A stretch of 64,000 nucleotides of DNA, from the NCBI RefSeq assembly GCF_041893525.1, contig NZ_CP169068.1. One strand, written 5' to 3'. The position numbers were made by a program, and so were the translations under genes. Source of the stretch: Phaeobacter bryozoorum (GTDB lineage: Bacteria; Pseudomonadota; Alphaproteobacteria; Rhodobacterales; Rhodobacteraceae). The notes beneath the pieces were generated by a model, which searched no databases, was not told the origin of the DNA, and was given only the letters and a program-made list of their open reading frames with translations. Shown here piece after piece: positions 43,476 through 52,224 of this stretch (the stretch's first letter is position 1; each line of letters opens with the position of its first letter).

Positions 43476-44725
43476 CGGCGCATGGCCCCCTGATCACGCT
43501 CCTGAGCCAACATCTTGACCGGGCGGTGGTCAACAATCTGCTGGCCCGGGCTGTTCGCGCCGCTTCCGTGACTGGGGACGAGGTCGCGATGGTTGACATG
43601 CTGCGTCCCGAAATGGAGCGTCTATCGCTGTCGCCCTCGGTCGAAGACTTCAGTCCAGGGAGGCCGAACATCACAGGACGGCGCGAGGGTGGCGATGGTC
43701 CTGACCTTCTTTTCATCGGACATACGGACGTTGTTCATCCGGGCAACTGGAGCGATCATTGGGCTGGCAAACCACAACAGGACCCCTTTGGCGCGACAAT
43801 CATCGACGGCGAACTGTGGGGGCGCGGCGCTGCCGATCTCAAGGCTGGCATTTGCACATCGCTCGCCGCTCTCGATCTTCTGGACCGGGCGGGTATCCGC
43901 CTTCTGGGAACGGTGTCTTTCGCATTTGTCGGAGATGAGGAAAGCGGCGAACCCGGCAGCGGAAAAAGCGCAGGCGTTCGCCATTGGACAGAAAGCGTGC
44001 TGGCGGGCGGACTGCCGCGTCCGGATCTGGCGGTCTATGTCGAACCTACCCGCCTGCAGATCCTGCCGGTGCAGATCGGATTTTATATCGCGGAGATCGT
44101 GCTGACGGGCCAATCCGCCTATTTTGGCCGACCGGAGCTCGGCCGCGACGCCCTGAAGGCCGCGCACAAGGTCCTTCAGGCGATTTGGGATCACTCGGAA
44201 CGAATTTCGGCCGCTGGCAGCCATCCGATTCTGGGGCGCAGCAACATCCTTGTAACGGGGCTTGAAGCCGGGGGGCTGATTGCTGTTCCCGGAGAATGCC
44301 GCTTTTCGCTGATTGGCAAGCTTCTGCCCGGTGACGACCTTGATGCAGCCACCTCGGAACTGGAAGCCGTGATCCGCGCCGCAATTGCTGAGGACATCCG
44401 CGTCAAAATAGATTTCACCGCCGGTCGCGACCATCCGCTAGGCGGCTCCCCGGCCGGGATCGAAGCCGATCATGAGATGGTCCGGCAGCTCTCTGCTTCC
44501 ATCGCGGCCGTACGGCCCGATCGCGGTGCAGTTGAAGGTGCGCCCTTCTGGTCGGAAATGCCCTTTCTGACAGCAAAGCTCGGCGTGCCGACTGTCTATT
44601 GCGCACCTGGCGATATCAGCATCTGCCATACGAACCACGAACGCGTTCCCCTGCAGGATTACCACGACGGGATTGTCGCCTTCGCAGCCTTCATCGCACT
44701 CACATGTGGAATTCGGTCCGACTGA
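43472..44725 (+). CDS. M20-family metallohydrolase (ArgE/DapE/carboxypeptidase G2 type)
   Basis: A 417-aa di-zinc hydrolase cleaving an amide, such as an N-acyl amino acid or dipeptide. Metal-binding HTDVVHPGNW, GRGAADLKAG with the bridging Asp, and FVGDEESGEP with the catalytic Glu are all present. The lid or dimerisation domain and the late His in CHTNHERVP are intact. It is translationally coupled to the ROK gene (ATGA) and is followed by the transporter genes, so its substrate is probably what the transporter brings in or a derivative. Confidence 0.88.
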   Translation: MTAHGPLITLLSQHLDRAVVNNLLARAVRAASVTGDEVAMVDMLRPEMERLSLSPSVEDFSPGRPNITGRREGGDGPDLLFIGHTDVVHPGNWSDHWAGKPQQDPFGATIIDGELWGRGAADLKAGICTSLAALDLLDRAGIRLLGTVSFAFVGDEESGEPGSGKSAGVRHWTESVLAGGLPRPDLAVYVEPTRLQILPVQIGFYIAEIVLTGQSAYFGRPELGRDALKAAHKVLQAIWDHSERISAAGSHPILGRSNILVTGLEAGGLIAVPGECRFSLIGKLLPGDDLDAATSELEAVIRAAIAEDIRVKIDFTAGRDHPLGGSPAGIEADHEMVRQLSASIAAVRPDRGAVEGAPFWSEMPFLTAKLGVPTVYCAPGDISICHTNHERVPLQDYHDGIVAFAAFIALTCGIRSD

Positions 44726-44754
44726 ATACAGGGGCCACAACAGGGAGAGAGACT

Positions 44755-45816
44755 ATGAATTGCACTTCCAGAAATCTTCTTGCATCGTTGTCGGTACTTG
44801 CCTTCATGGCAATGCCTGCATCGGCCCAGACCGTCGGACCCTCGGGCGAGGCGGCAACCCCCTCCTCGGCTGTGATCGTTGATGATGCGCAGGCGAGCCA
44901 GCTGCAATCCCGGGGCCTTAGGGCGGCGCTGCTCTGGCACGATCAATCCGACTTTGTGAACGCGGTTACCGCAGGCGCAACCGATGAATTCACCCGGCTT
45001 GGTATCGAGGTGGTTGCCACGACATCAGCCGGCTTTGACAGTGCGCGTCAACTTGCTGACATCGAAACCGCGCTCGCGCTCAACCCCGATATCATCTTGT
45101 CCCTGCCGCTCGACCCCGTGGCATCTGCGTCGGCCTTCAAGAAAGCACGCGACGCCGGTGTCGAGTTGGTTTTCCTTTCCAACCTCCCGTCCGGCTACGA
45201 GCATCCTGCCGACTATGCCGCCATCGTGACCGACGATCTGTTCCAGATGGGCAAGCAGGCAGCCGACATTCTGGCGGGCGCGATGGGCGGCACAGGCGAC
45301 GTGGGCTGGATCTTTCACGACGCCGCTTACTACGTGACGAACCAGCGCGACAATGCCTTCAAGACGACGATCGAAACCCACTATCCCGGGATGGAGATTG
45401 TCGCCGAGGCCGGTATCAGCGATCCCGCAAGGGCAGAGGAAATCGCGAATGCCATGCTGTTGCAGAACCCCAACATCGGTGGGATCTACGTGACATGGGC
45501 AGGTCCGGCCGAAGGTGTGCTCGCCGCGCTGCGCGCAAACGGCAACAGCTCAACCCGTATCGTGACGCTCGACCTGTCTGAGCCGATTGCTCTCGATATG
45601 GTCAAGGGCGGCAATGTCGTCGGCATCGTTGCCGATGAGGCCTATGAGCTCGGGCGCGCCATGGCCGCTGCCGGGGCGCGCGGGGTTCTCGACCTCGACA
45701 ACCCGCCCTTTGTCGTTGCACCGGCCGTCTCGGTTACCGCCAAAAATGTCAACGAAGGTTGGAACCAATCGCTGAATCTGGATGCGCCGCAATCGGTTCT
45801 CGACGCGCAGCAATAA
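44755..45816 (+). CDS. Sugar-type ABC transporter substrate-binding protein
   Basis: A 353-aa type I periplasmic binding protein of the RbsB class. Signal peptide MNCTSRNLLASLSVLAFMAM ends ASAQT. The mature part has the family blocks LALNPDIILSLPLDPVASAS, VFLSNLPSGYEHPADYAAIV and GNVVGIVADEAYELGRAMA. The start at 44755 follows AGGGAGAGA. An unusual N-terminal stretch of about 25 residues after the signal precedes the domain. The ligand is unknown: the family covers ribose, other sugars and sugar-like molecules such as autoinducer-2. Confidence 0.85.
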   Translation: MNCTSRNLLASLSVLAFMAMPASAQTVGPSGEAATPSSAVIVDDAQASQLQSRGLRAALLWHDQSDFVNAVTAGATDEFTRLGIEVVATTSAGFDSARQLADIETALALNPDIILSLPLDPVASASAFKKARDAGVELVFLSNLPSGYEHPADYAAIVTDDLFQMGKQAADILAGAMGGTGDVGWIFHDAAYYVTNQRDNAFKTTIETHYPGMEIVAEAGISDPARAEEIANAMLLQNPNIGGIYVTWAGPAEGVLAALRANGNSSTRIVTLDLSEPIALDMVKGGNVVGIVADEAYELGRAMAAAGARGVLDLDNPPFVVAPAVSVTAKNVNEGWNQSLNLDAPQSVLDAQQ

Positions 45817-45885
45817 TCTACCCCCGCTGCGCCCGGAGCGATCCGGGCGCAGGCCCAGATGAATTCCCGCAATTGGACGGAGACC

Positions 45886-46833
45886 ATGTCGCCAAAATTT
45901 CCTAACCGGGCCGTTCTGCAAGGGCTGATCGTCTATGCGGGTTTCGTGCTCATTTTCCTCTTCTTTGCCGCGATGCTTTGGGACCGTGGCTTCCTTTCCC
46001 CCCAGAACCTGACGAACATCGTCTTACAGACAGCTCCGGCAACGGTGCTCGCGATTGGACTGGTCTTTGTCTTGGCAGCGGGCGAGATCGACCTTTCGTT
46101 CGGTGCCGCGGTCGCACTTTCGGCGATCGTCGCCGCGATGGTCATGCGGGTCGCGCCCTGGCCTATTGGCGTCGCCGCAGGGCTGGCAACAGGCATGGCG
46201 GTGGGCTTTGTCAACGGGGCCATCGTCGCCTATGCCCGGCTTCCCTCCTTCCTTGTTACATTGGCCACGATGGGTGTCGTAGCGGGCATCGCGCGTGAAT
46301 TGTCCAATTTGCAATCCATCCCGGTCACCGCCGATGCTTTCATCGGCATTTTTGGCGGCGGAAAACTGTTCGGCATCCCCTCGCTTGTGATCTGGACCAT
46401 TCTAGCGCTGTTGATCGGACATCTAGTTTTTCGTGAAACGCGCTATGGGGCCCATGTATTGGCAACCGGCGACAATCCACGCGCGGCCCTGGTCTCGGGC
46501 ATCCGCGTCGCTCGCCTGCGGTTGTCGGTGCTTATGGTATCCGGGGCCTGCGCCGGCTTGGCTGGTCTGCTTTATGCCGGACGTCTCCAGTCAGCCCGCT
46601 ACACCTTGGGCGAAAGCGATCTGATGACTGTCATCGCCGCCGTCATCGTGGGCGGCACCGCCCTGAACGGCGGACGAGGCAGCGTTCCTGGCGCGCTCGT
46701 TGGAAGCCTGATGATGGGCATGCTGTCCAACGGGCTGATCCTGATGGGGCTATCTGTTTCTTGGCAGATGATCATCAAGGGCCTGATCGTTCTGGCCGCC
46801 GTCGCCGTTTCACTACGCGAACCGAACCGCTGA
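45886..46833 (+). CDS. Sugar-type ABC transporter permease
   Basis: A 315-aa permease of the RbsC/AraH class with about nine to ten hydrophobic segments. GEIDLSFGAAVALSAIV, GFVNGAIVAYARLPSFLVTL and IVGGTALNGGRGSVPGALVG are the family blocks. Start chosen at ATG 45886, with GGAG 4 nt upstream; ATG 45859 is an alternative. It is encoded between the binding protein and the racemase-like gene, with the ATPase after that. Confidence 0.87.
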   Translation: MSPKFPNRAVLQGLIVYAGFVLIFLFFAAMLWDRGFLSPQNLTNIVLQTAPATVLAIGLVFVLAAGEIDLSFGAAVALSAIVAAMVMRVAPWPIGVAAGLATGMAVGFVNGAIVAYARLPSFLVTLATMGVVAGIARELSNLQSIPVTADAFIGIFGGGKLFGIPSLVIWTILALLIGHLVFRETRYGAHVLATGDNPRAALVSGIRVARLRLSVLMVSGACAGLAGLLYAGRLQSARYTLGESDLMTVIAAVIVGGTALNGGRGSVPGALVGSLMMGMLSNGLILMGLSVSWQMIIKGLIVLAAVAVSLREPNR

Positions 46834-46846
46834 AAGGAAAACAGAC

Positions 46847-48064
46847 ATGTTCCTCGATGTCCTTCGCCGTCGAAATCCCGATTTCGTCCTCGCCGCGCAG
46901 ATGCTGCACAGGACGGGCGAAATCCCCGCGAACTCTTACGTTCTTGATCTGGACGCGGTTGCAGAAAACGCACGCCTGATCCGTGCGGAAGCCGATAAGT
47001 TTGACCTCAAGGTCTTCGCGATGACCAAGCAGGTGAGCCGCAACTCGGGGTTTTGCCGCGCCGTGATGGCTGGCGGCATTGATCGCGCGGTTGCTGTCGA
47101 TATGGCTTGCGCCATCGCTTGCCATAACGCCGGGTTGAAAATCGGGCACCTCGGCCATCTCGTGCAGGTACCGCGCGCAGAAGCCGCGATGGCAGCGCGA
47201 CAACTTACGCCCGATTACTGGACCGTGTTTTCGCAGGCCAAGGCGGCAGAGGCGGCAGAGGCCGCACTGGCAGCCGGACGCGAACAACCACTGCTTGCCC
47301 GTGTGCAGACCGCCGGAGATACATTCTATCGCGGTCATGAAGGTGGGTTTCCCGCAGAGGATGCGGTCGCAGCCGCAGGCTGGATGTCCCAGCTGAGCGG
47401 CGCGCGTTTCGCTGGCATCACCACGTTTCCTGCGCAGCTCTATGACCACACCACAGGCAAGATTAGACATACACCAAACCTTGGCACCCTGAAGCGGACC
47501 GCTGATGCTCTGCAACGCGCGGGCTTTGACAAGATCGAAATCAACGCACCCGGCACGACATCTCTTGTCACACTTGAGGCGCTTGCTGAAGCCGGAGCAA
47601 CCCAGGTCGAACCCGGCAACGGGCTGCACGGCACGACACCTCTCCATGCCGTCGAGGATCTGCCCGAGATGCCAGCTGTTCTCTACCTCAGCGAGGTCAG
47701 CCACCTTCATGGCGGCCGCGCCTATTGCTTCGGCGGAGGTCTATATGTCGATCCGGTCTTTCCCGAATATGGCATCAAGGCATTGGTCACCACATCCCCC
47801 AGCGTAGACACTACTGATTTGAGATGCGTCGAGATCCCGCCGCCATCTGCGATTGACTATTACGGGATGATCGACGCCACAGGCGCCAACGCTCCCGCAC
47901 CCGGTGACACGGTCGTTTTCGGCTTCCGCGGCCAGGCCTTCGTCACCCGCGCCCACTCGGTCGGCATCGAGGGCGTATCGAAGGGCAAGCCGCGCGTGGT
48001 GTCGATCGAAAACAGCTACGGGCAGGCAGAACCCTGGCTAAGAATCCGGAATGCGACAAGATGA
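46847..48064 (+). CDS. YhfX-like PLP-dependent racemase (alanine racemase-like fold III)
   Basis: A 405-aa fold-type III PLP enzyme. The PLP Lys is probably in VFAMTKQVSRNSGF near residue 64. The blocks EINAPGTTSLVTLEALAEAG, EPGNGLHGTTPLHAV and YFGGGLYVDP-like RAYCFGGGLYVDPVF are typical of YhfX-type proteins, predicted amino-acid racemases. It is embedded in a transporter operon between permease and ATPase genes (the ATPase ATG overlaps its stop by 4 nt), so its substrate is probably imported. Whether it racemises a free or derivatised amino acid is unknown. Confidence 0.8.
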   Translation: MFLDVLRRRNPDFVLAAQMLHRTGEIPANSYVLDLDAVAENARLIRAEADKFDLKVFAMTKQVSRNSGFCRAVMAGGIDRAVAVDMACAIACHNAGLKIGHLGHLVQVPRAEAAMAARQLTPDYWTVFSQAKAAEAAEAALAAGREQPLLARVQTAGDTFYRGHEGGFPAEDAVAAAGWMSQLSGARFAGITTFPAQLYDHTTGKIRHTPNLGTLKRTADALQRAGFDKIEINAPGTTSLVTLEALAEAGATQVEPGNGLHGTTPLHAVEDLPEMPAVLYLSEVSHLHGGRAYCFGGGLYVDPVFPEYGIKALVTTSPSVDTTDLRCVEIPPPSAIDYYGMIDATGANAPAPGDTVVFGFRGQAFVTRAHSVGIEGVSKGKPRVVSIENSYGQAEPWLRIRNATR

Positions 48065-48795
48065 CCCCGGTTCTTCAACTCAGAAATATCCGCAAATCCT
48101 TTGGCGGAGTCACGGCGATCCAGGATTTCTCGCTCGACATGCTCGCAGGTGAAGTCGTGGCACTTGTCGGCGACAACGGCGCCGGCAAATCAACTCTCAT
48201 CAAGATGATCTCAGGTGTCTACACACCCAGTTCAGGCGAGATGCTTCTGGATGGAAAGCCAGCAAACTTTCCTGACGCTTCAGTTGCTCGGGAACGGGGG
48301 GTAGAGGTTGTCTATCAGGATCTGGCACTGGCCGATCAACAGACTGTCTACATGAACCTCTTTCTTGGTCGTGAACCCGTGAAGGGGCCGCTGCGGCTGC
48401 TTGATCGCAAGAGAATGATCGCCGAAACGGACGCGCTTGTTCGTGAACTGGATGTGCGCATCCCGTCCGCATCCGCTACGATTCGCGACCTTTCAGGGGG
48501 ACAACGCCAAGGTGTCGCAATCGCACGCGCAACGCATTGGGCAAGGAAACTAATCCTGCTCGACGAACCCACTGCCGCGCTTGGCGTCGCTGAAACCGCC
48601 CGGGTCGAAGCAACAGTTGAATCACTGAAAGCACGCAACCTCGCAATCTTCATCGTCTCCCATAGTCTCGATCAGGTCTTCCGCCTGTCGGACCGTATCT
48701 GTGTCCTGCGCCGCGGCGAGCAGATCGGGATCCGCGAGACAGACAAGACCGACAAGAATGAAATCGTCTCGATGATCACCGGCGTCTCAAAATGA
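48061..48795 (+). CDS. Sugar-type ABC transporter ATP-binding protein (single domain)
   Basis: A 244-aa ATPase with Walker A GDNGAGKSTLIKM, signature LSGGQRQGVAIARA and Walker B LILLDEPTAALG. It resembles one half of RbsA or MglA but is a single domain (about 245 aa rather than 500), as in FrcA-type systems, so two copies must work as a homodimer. Last gene of the ROK-M20-ABC-racemase operon. Confidence 0.9.
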   Translation: MTPVLQLRNIRKSFGGVTAIQDFSLDMLAGEVVALVGDNGAGKSTLIKMISGVYTPSSGEMLLDGKPANFPDASVARERGVEVVYQDLALADQQTVYMNLFLGREPVKGPLRLLDRKRMIAETDALVRELDVRIPSASATIRDLSGGQRQGVAIARATHWARKLILLDEPTAALGVAETARVEATVESLKARNLAIFIVSHSLDQVFRLSDRICVLRRGEQIGIRETDKTDKNEIVSMITGVSK

Positions 48796-48964
48796 AACAG
48801 GCTGGCGGTCGCACTCGCCAAAGACAGCGCGCCTAAGGATCGGGCGACCAAATATCATTCCCTTGAGGCAAGTCTTGCAAATGTCGTGAACACGGAAGGC
48901 GTTGCGCTACCGCTGCGATCGCACCTATCAGCGCAACAGCATTCGATTGCTCATCAGAAAAACG

Positions 48965-49603
48965 TTAGTGTATCAGACTGTTCGCCCCGATCAGGATCGA
49001 AGCGCCCACAAACACCGTCAAGGCAATCGACAACATCCCGGCGCAGACACCCGCCAGCACGATGATCCCATCCCGTTCCAGCAGCCCGATGCTGGCAACA
49101 AACAGGGCAATTGCTGGAAACCAACCGCTGAGCGGCAGCGGCACGAACAGCGCCAGGGAAACCAGAAACAGCAGGCCTCCGGTCAGCTGTTCTCTTCGTG
49201 GCTGAAACACCGCCCGCAAGCGCGGTCGGGCAATCCGCTCCAGCCGCCGCGACACGGGGCGCAAGCGCAGCACGATACGGCGCATGCCTGTGCCGGAAAA
49301 ACGGATCCGCGCGATACGTCGCGGCAGCCGGACGCTGGAAAATCCCAGTCCCATCTGCGCGCAGAAAAACAAGAGCGGCAAAGCGGTGACAAGGGTTGAC
49401 CCTGGAGGCAAAGGAAGAAGATTAATCAGGCACGACAGCAAGATTGCCCATCCGAAGGACCTGTCGCCAAGCTGCTCCAGAAAGGTGCCAAGCGCGATAT
49501 GATCGGAGTTTTGATGGTAGCGGATCACGCGCAGCAGAGTGAAGGAGAGAGAGCGCTTCCTGATCAAGCCTATAGCACCGGGACATCCAGAAACAGCTTT
49601 CAC
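48965..49603 (-). CDS. exoD: ExoD-family membrane protein
   Basis: A 212-aa protein with four to five transmembrane segments. The ExoD pattern is clear: LGTFLEQLGDRSFGWAILLS, LLPLPPGSTLVTALPLLF and LPRRIARIRF, and a second half VSLALFVPLPLSGWFPAIAL. ExoD was linked to exopolysaccharide and alkaline tolerance in rhizobia; its biochemical role is unknown. It follows the LysR gene on the same strand after 36 nt. The first about 30 residues are not family-like, so the start may be further inside. Confidence 0.8.
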   Translation of the reverse strand: MKAVSGCPGAIGLIRKRSLSFTLLRVIRYHQNSDHIALGTFLEQLGDRSFGWAILLSCLINLLPLPPGSTLVTALPLLFFCAQMGLGFSSVRLPRRIARIRFSGTGMRRIVLRLRPVSRRLERIARPRLRAVFQPRREQLTGGLLFLVSLALFVPLPLSGWFPAIALFVASIGLLERDGIIVLAGVCAGMLSIALTVFVGASILIGANSLIH

Positions 49604-49639
49604 ATTCGCCTCGCAACTCGGACCGTGCCTGTCTCCTGC

Positions 49640-50557
49640 TTAGCGCCTTGCTGTGTCTGCGGCAACCGGCTTCGCAGCTGAGACAGTCGCACCGACCCTG
49701 TTCCAGAGTTCCTCGGCAACAACCCCAATGGGCTGGTCCCTGCGCCGCATCTTGAATATCACTGTCCGTCGCAGCGGGAACCCGTCCAGGTTCAGGGACA
49801 GCAAAGCCCCGGAACGCCGCTCCTCCTCTGTCATGTGATCTGGCAGACCGCCCCAGCCAAGCCCGGCGAGGATCACCTTTTTCTTGGCCGCGAGATCGGA
49901 CACCGTCCATTTCAGGCTCCCGGACAAGAGATCGCGGCTTTGGTCATGCGCCGCGCCGCCGGTGCCGGCGGCGACCACCTGCACATGGCTTTGCATTTCG
50001 GATGCCGACAAGGCGCGGGACCCGGCGGGCAGGTTCAAGGCGGGACTGGCCACCGGCCGGATCGTGACTTCTGCAACCGGCTCTGCCTCCACGTCGTCCA
50101 GCGGCACCCCGTCGAGGGAGGCGACCGCGATATCCGCTTTGCCCTCCATCAGCCGGGCAATCGGGCCGCCCATCATTTCCATCCGCAGCCGGAGGTGGGT
50201 CGCCGGGTGGCGCCGTCCGGTGTCCGCAAGCGCCGGCAGCAAAGGGTCCAGGTCCATGGTGGCACTGACGGCAAGTGTCAGCTCCGGCTCTTCGCGGGCG
50301 CGCAGCCGGGCGGCGGTGGATCGAAGCCCCTGCATCTGCCGCAGCACCCGCGACGCCTCGCGGTAAAATATCTCGCCTGCCGGGGTGAGCGCGGGGCGGT
50401 AGGCCTCGCGGCTGAACAGCTCCAGCTCCAGCTCCTCCTCCAGCTGGCGGATTGTGTGGCTGATAGCGGACTGCGACTTGTTCAGGCGCTCCGCCGCGCC
50501 GCGGAAGGTTCCGGTGGAGACGATCGCCTCCAGGGCCAGGAGCTGGTCGTGTTTCAT
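49640..50557 (-). CDS. LysR-family transcriptional regulator
   Basis: A 305-aa regulator. The N-terminal helix-turn-helix runs ALEAIVSTGTFRGAAERLNK SQSAISHTIRQLEE, and the effector-binding domain follows from about residue 90 (LTLAVSATMDLDPLLP). It is divergently transcribed from the GST-NTF2-tautomerase cluster, the classic arrangement for a LysR regulator and its targets. A GATTAccTAATC palindrome lies in the shared promoter region. Ligand unknown. Confidence 0.88.
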   Translation of the reverse strand: MKHDQLLALEAIVSTGTFRGAAERLNKSQSAISHTIRQLEEELELELFSREAYRPALTPAGEIFYREASRVLRQMQGLRSTAARLRAREEPELTLAVSATMDLDPLLPALADTGRRHPATHLRLRMEMMGGPIARLMEGKADIAVASLDGVPLDDVEAEPVAEVTIRPVASPALNLPAGSRALSASEMQSHVQVVAAGTGGAAHDQSRDLLSGSLKWTVSDLAAKKKVILAGLGWGGLPDHMTEEERRSGALLSLNLDGFPLRRTVIFKMRRRDQPIGVVAEELWNRVGATVSAAKPVAADTARR

Positions 50558-50575
50558 CGGCTTCCAACATGATCA

Positions 50576-50587
50576 GATTACCTAATC
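50576..50587. promoter_or_regulatory. Palindromic candidate LysR operator
   Basis: GATTACCTAATC is a perfect 5-bp inverted repeat with a 2-bp centre, lying 19 nt upstream of the LysR start and 79 nt upstream of the GST start. Its length and place suit a LysR-type recognition site, but one site alone is weak evidence. Confidence 0.35.
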
Positions 50588-50665
50588 GTTATGCTGAAAA
50601 CACAATATTATCAATAAATCATATCAGGAGGTAGTCAGAGGGCATCACCACCACAGGAGACTGTC

Positions 50666-51277
50666 ATGAAACTCTACTACAAACCCGGTGCCTGCCCGCT
50701 GGCCAGCCATATTGCCCTGTATGAAACCGGCCGCCCGTTTGACATCGAAGCGGTCGATACCGCGGCGGGGCGGACCGAAAGCGGCGCGGATTACCGTGCG
50801 ATCAATCCCAAAGGCTATGTTCCGGCCCTGGGCCTGGACGACGGCAGCATCCTGACCGAAGGGGCGGCTGTTCTCCAGTACATCGCGGACAGCCACCCGG
50901 CGGCTGGTCTGGCGCCGGCGGCGGGCACCTTGGCCCGGGCGCGGATGCAGGAACAGCTCAACTGGATCGGGACCGAGCTGCACAAGGCCTTTGGCCCGCT
51001 GTTCCGCGAGGGCACGTCCGAAGCCGGCAAGGACGACGCGGGCACCGCTGTTGCGGGCAAGTTCGATTTCATCGAGACGCAGCTGGAAGATGGCCGCGAG
51101 TGGCTGGTAGACGACCAGTTCTCGGTCGCGGATGCCTATCTGTTCGTGGTCTCGAACTGGGCGAACTTCACCGGCATCGATCTGGCCCGCTGGCCCAATC
51201 TGGCCGCCTTTGTCAGCCGCAGTGCTGCCCGCCCGTCGGCCCAGGCCGCAATGCGCGCAGAGGGGCTGATCCAATGA
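50666..51277 (+). CDS. Glutathione S-transferase (beta-class-like)
   Basis: A 203-aa cytosolic transferase. MKLYYKPGACPLASHIAL has the beta-class Cys at residue 10 and the conserved glutathione-binding N-terminal thioredoxin fold; NPKGYVPAL has the cis-Pro and LTEGAAVLQYIAD the SNAIL-like segment. The C-terminal domain contains FSVADAYLFVVSNW. It is the first gene of a three-gene set and its stop overlaps the next gene by 4 nt. Confidence 0.92.
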   Translation: MKLYYKPGACPLASHIALYETGRPFDIEAVDTAAGRTESGADYRAINPKGYVPALGLDDGSILTEGAAVLQYIADSHPAAGLAPAAGTLARARMQEQLNWIGTELHKAFGPLFREGTSEAGKDDAGTAVAGKFDFIETQLEDGREWLVDDQFSVADAYLFVVSNWANFTGIDLARWPNLAAFVSRSAARPSAQAAMRAEGLIQ

Positions 51278-51654
51278 CGCCTGCCGCCCACAATGAGGTC
51301 GGCGCACTGATGGAGGCCTATTTCGAGGGCCTCCACCAGGCCGACAGCGCCCTGCTGCGCAAGGTTTTCCACCCGCGGCTGGCTTATGTCTGCGCCACCG
51401 AAGGCGACGAACTGTATCTGGATCTTGAAACCTACATGGCCCGCGTCGATAGCCGCGAGCCTCCGGCCGAACGCGGCGAGGCGCGCAAGGAGGAGATCCT
51501 GGAAATCGCTTTTGCCAGCGGCAGGCTGGCCCGTGTCAGCGCCCGGATGACCATGATGGGGCGGGATTTCCACGACCTGCTGACCCTTGTCCGCCACGGC
51601 TCGGAGTGGCGTATCGTGGCAAAAGTGTTTTCCTATGTTCCGCGAAAGGACTGA
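51274..51654 (+). CDS. NTF2-like (SnoaL-type) protein
   Basis: A 126-aa protein of the NTF2-like cone fold: an N-terminal helix MEAYFEGLHQADSALLRKVF HPRLAYVC, then strands ending LLTLVRHGSEWRIVAKVFSY. Such proteins bind small hydrophobic ligands or act as isomerases or hydratases. It is translationally coupled to the GST gene and lies 3 nt from the tautomerase gene, so a joint detoxification pathway is likely; the reaction is unknown. Confidence 0.75.
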   Translation: MTPAAHNEVGALMEAYFEGLHQADSALLRKVFHPRLAYVCATEGDELYLDLETYMARVDSREPPAERGEARKEEILEIAFASGRLARVSARMTMMGRDFHDLLTLVRHGSEWRIVAKVFSYVPRKD

Positions 51655-51657
51655 ACG

Positions 51658-51879
51658 ATGCCCTATGTGAATATCAAAGTGACCCGCGAGGGCGGCCCCG
51701 ATGGCACCGGCCCCAGCGCAGAGCAAAAGGCCCAGCTGATCACCGGGGTTACTGATCTGTTGCAGGACGTTCTGGGTAAGAACCCGGCGACCACATTTGT
51801 GGTGATCGATGAGGTCCCGCTGGAAGATTGGGGCGTTGGCGGCCTGCCGGTGCAGGAGTACCGGAAGCAGGCGCAATAG
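51658..51879 (+). CDS. 4-oxalocrotonate tautomerase family protein
   Basis: A 73-aa tautomerase subunit. Met1 is followed directly by Pro2, which becomes the catalytic N-terminal proline after Met removal, and PYVNIKVTREG is the family start. The length (73) and the FVVIDEVPLEDWGVGG end are like DmpI or small tautomerase subunits. Last gene of the LysR-linked cluster; probably isomerises an enol or alpha-keto acid or a haloalkene-derived intermediate. Confidence 0.85.
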   Translation: MPYVNIKVTREGGPDGTGPSAEQKAQLITGVTDLLQDVLGKNPATTFVVIDEVPLEDWGVGGLPVQEYRKQAQ

Positions 51880-52224
51880 AGACGCAGCGGACAGAGGCCT
51901 GAGGGCGACCTGTCCGCTGCCCCGGGCGCCGATGAATTTTGCGGTGGAGGGCGTACCGGCCAGCGCTGTCTCAATTGCCGCCAGGCGTTGCAGAACCGGG
52001 CTCATGGCCGGGCGTTGTTTGTATTGCGCGCCCTGACGCCTGACGATAGTAGAGCTGAGCCGCCGAGCACGTTGTCTCCTTCTGGTTGCTTGTATCTGTG
52101 AATTTTAATGTCACGACATGTCTATCTATATTTATGCATTCATCGACAAAGTCACGGGAAGGCTGACCCGTTTTCCGACGCGACAACTCATTTACTGACG
52201 CAATTCCCCTTGAAGGAAAATTTC
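51880..52224. other. Gene-free stretch upstream of the RTX protease
   Basis: About 345 nt without a credible gene. It becomes AT-rich towards its end and should contain the protease promoter; AAGGAAAATTTC immediately before the ATG is a good ribosome binding site. An open frame reaching back to 52108 has no family-like sequence. Confidence 0.4.
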
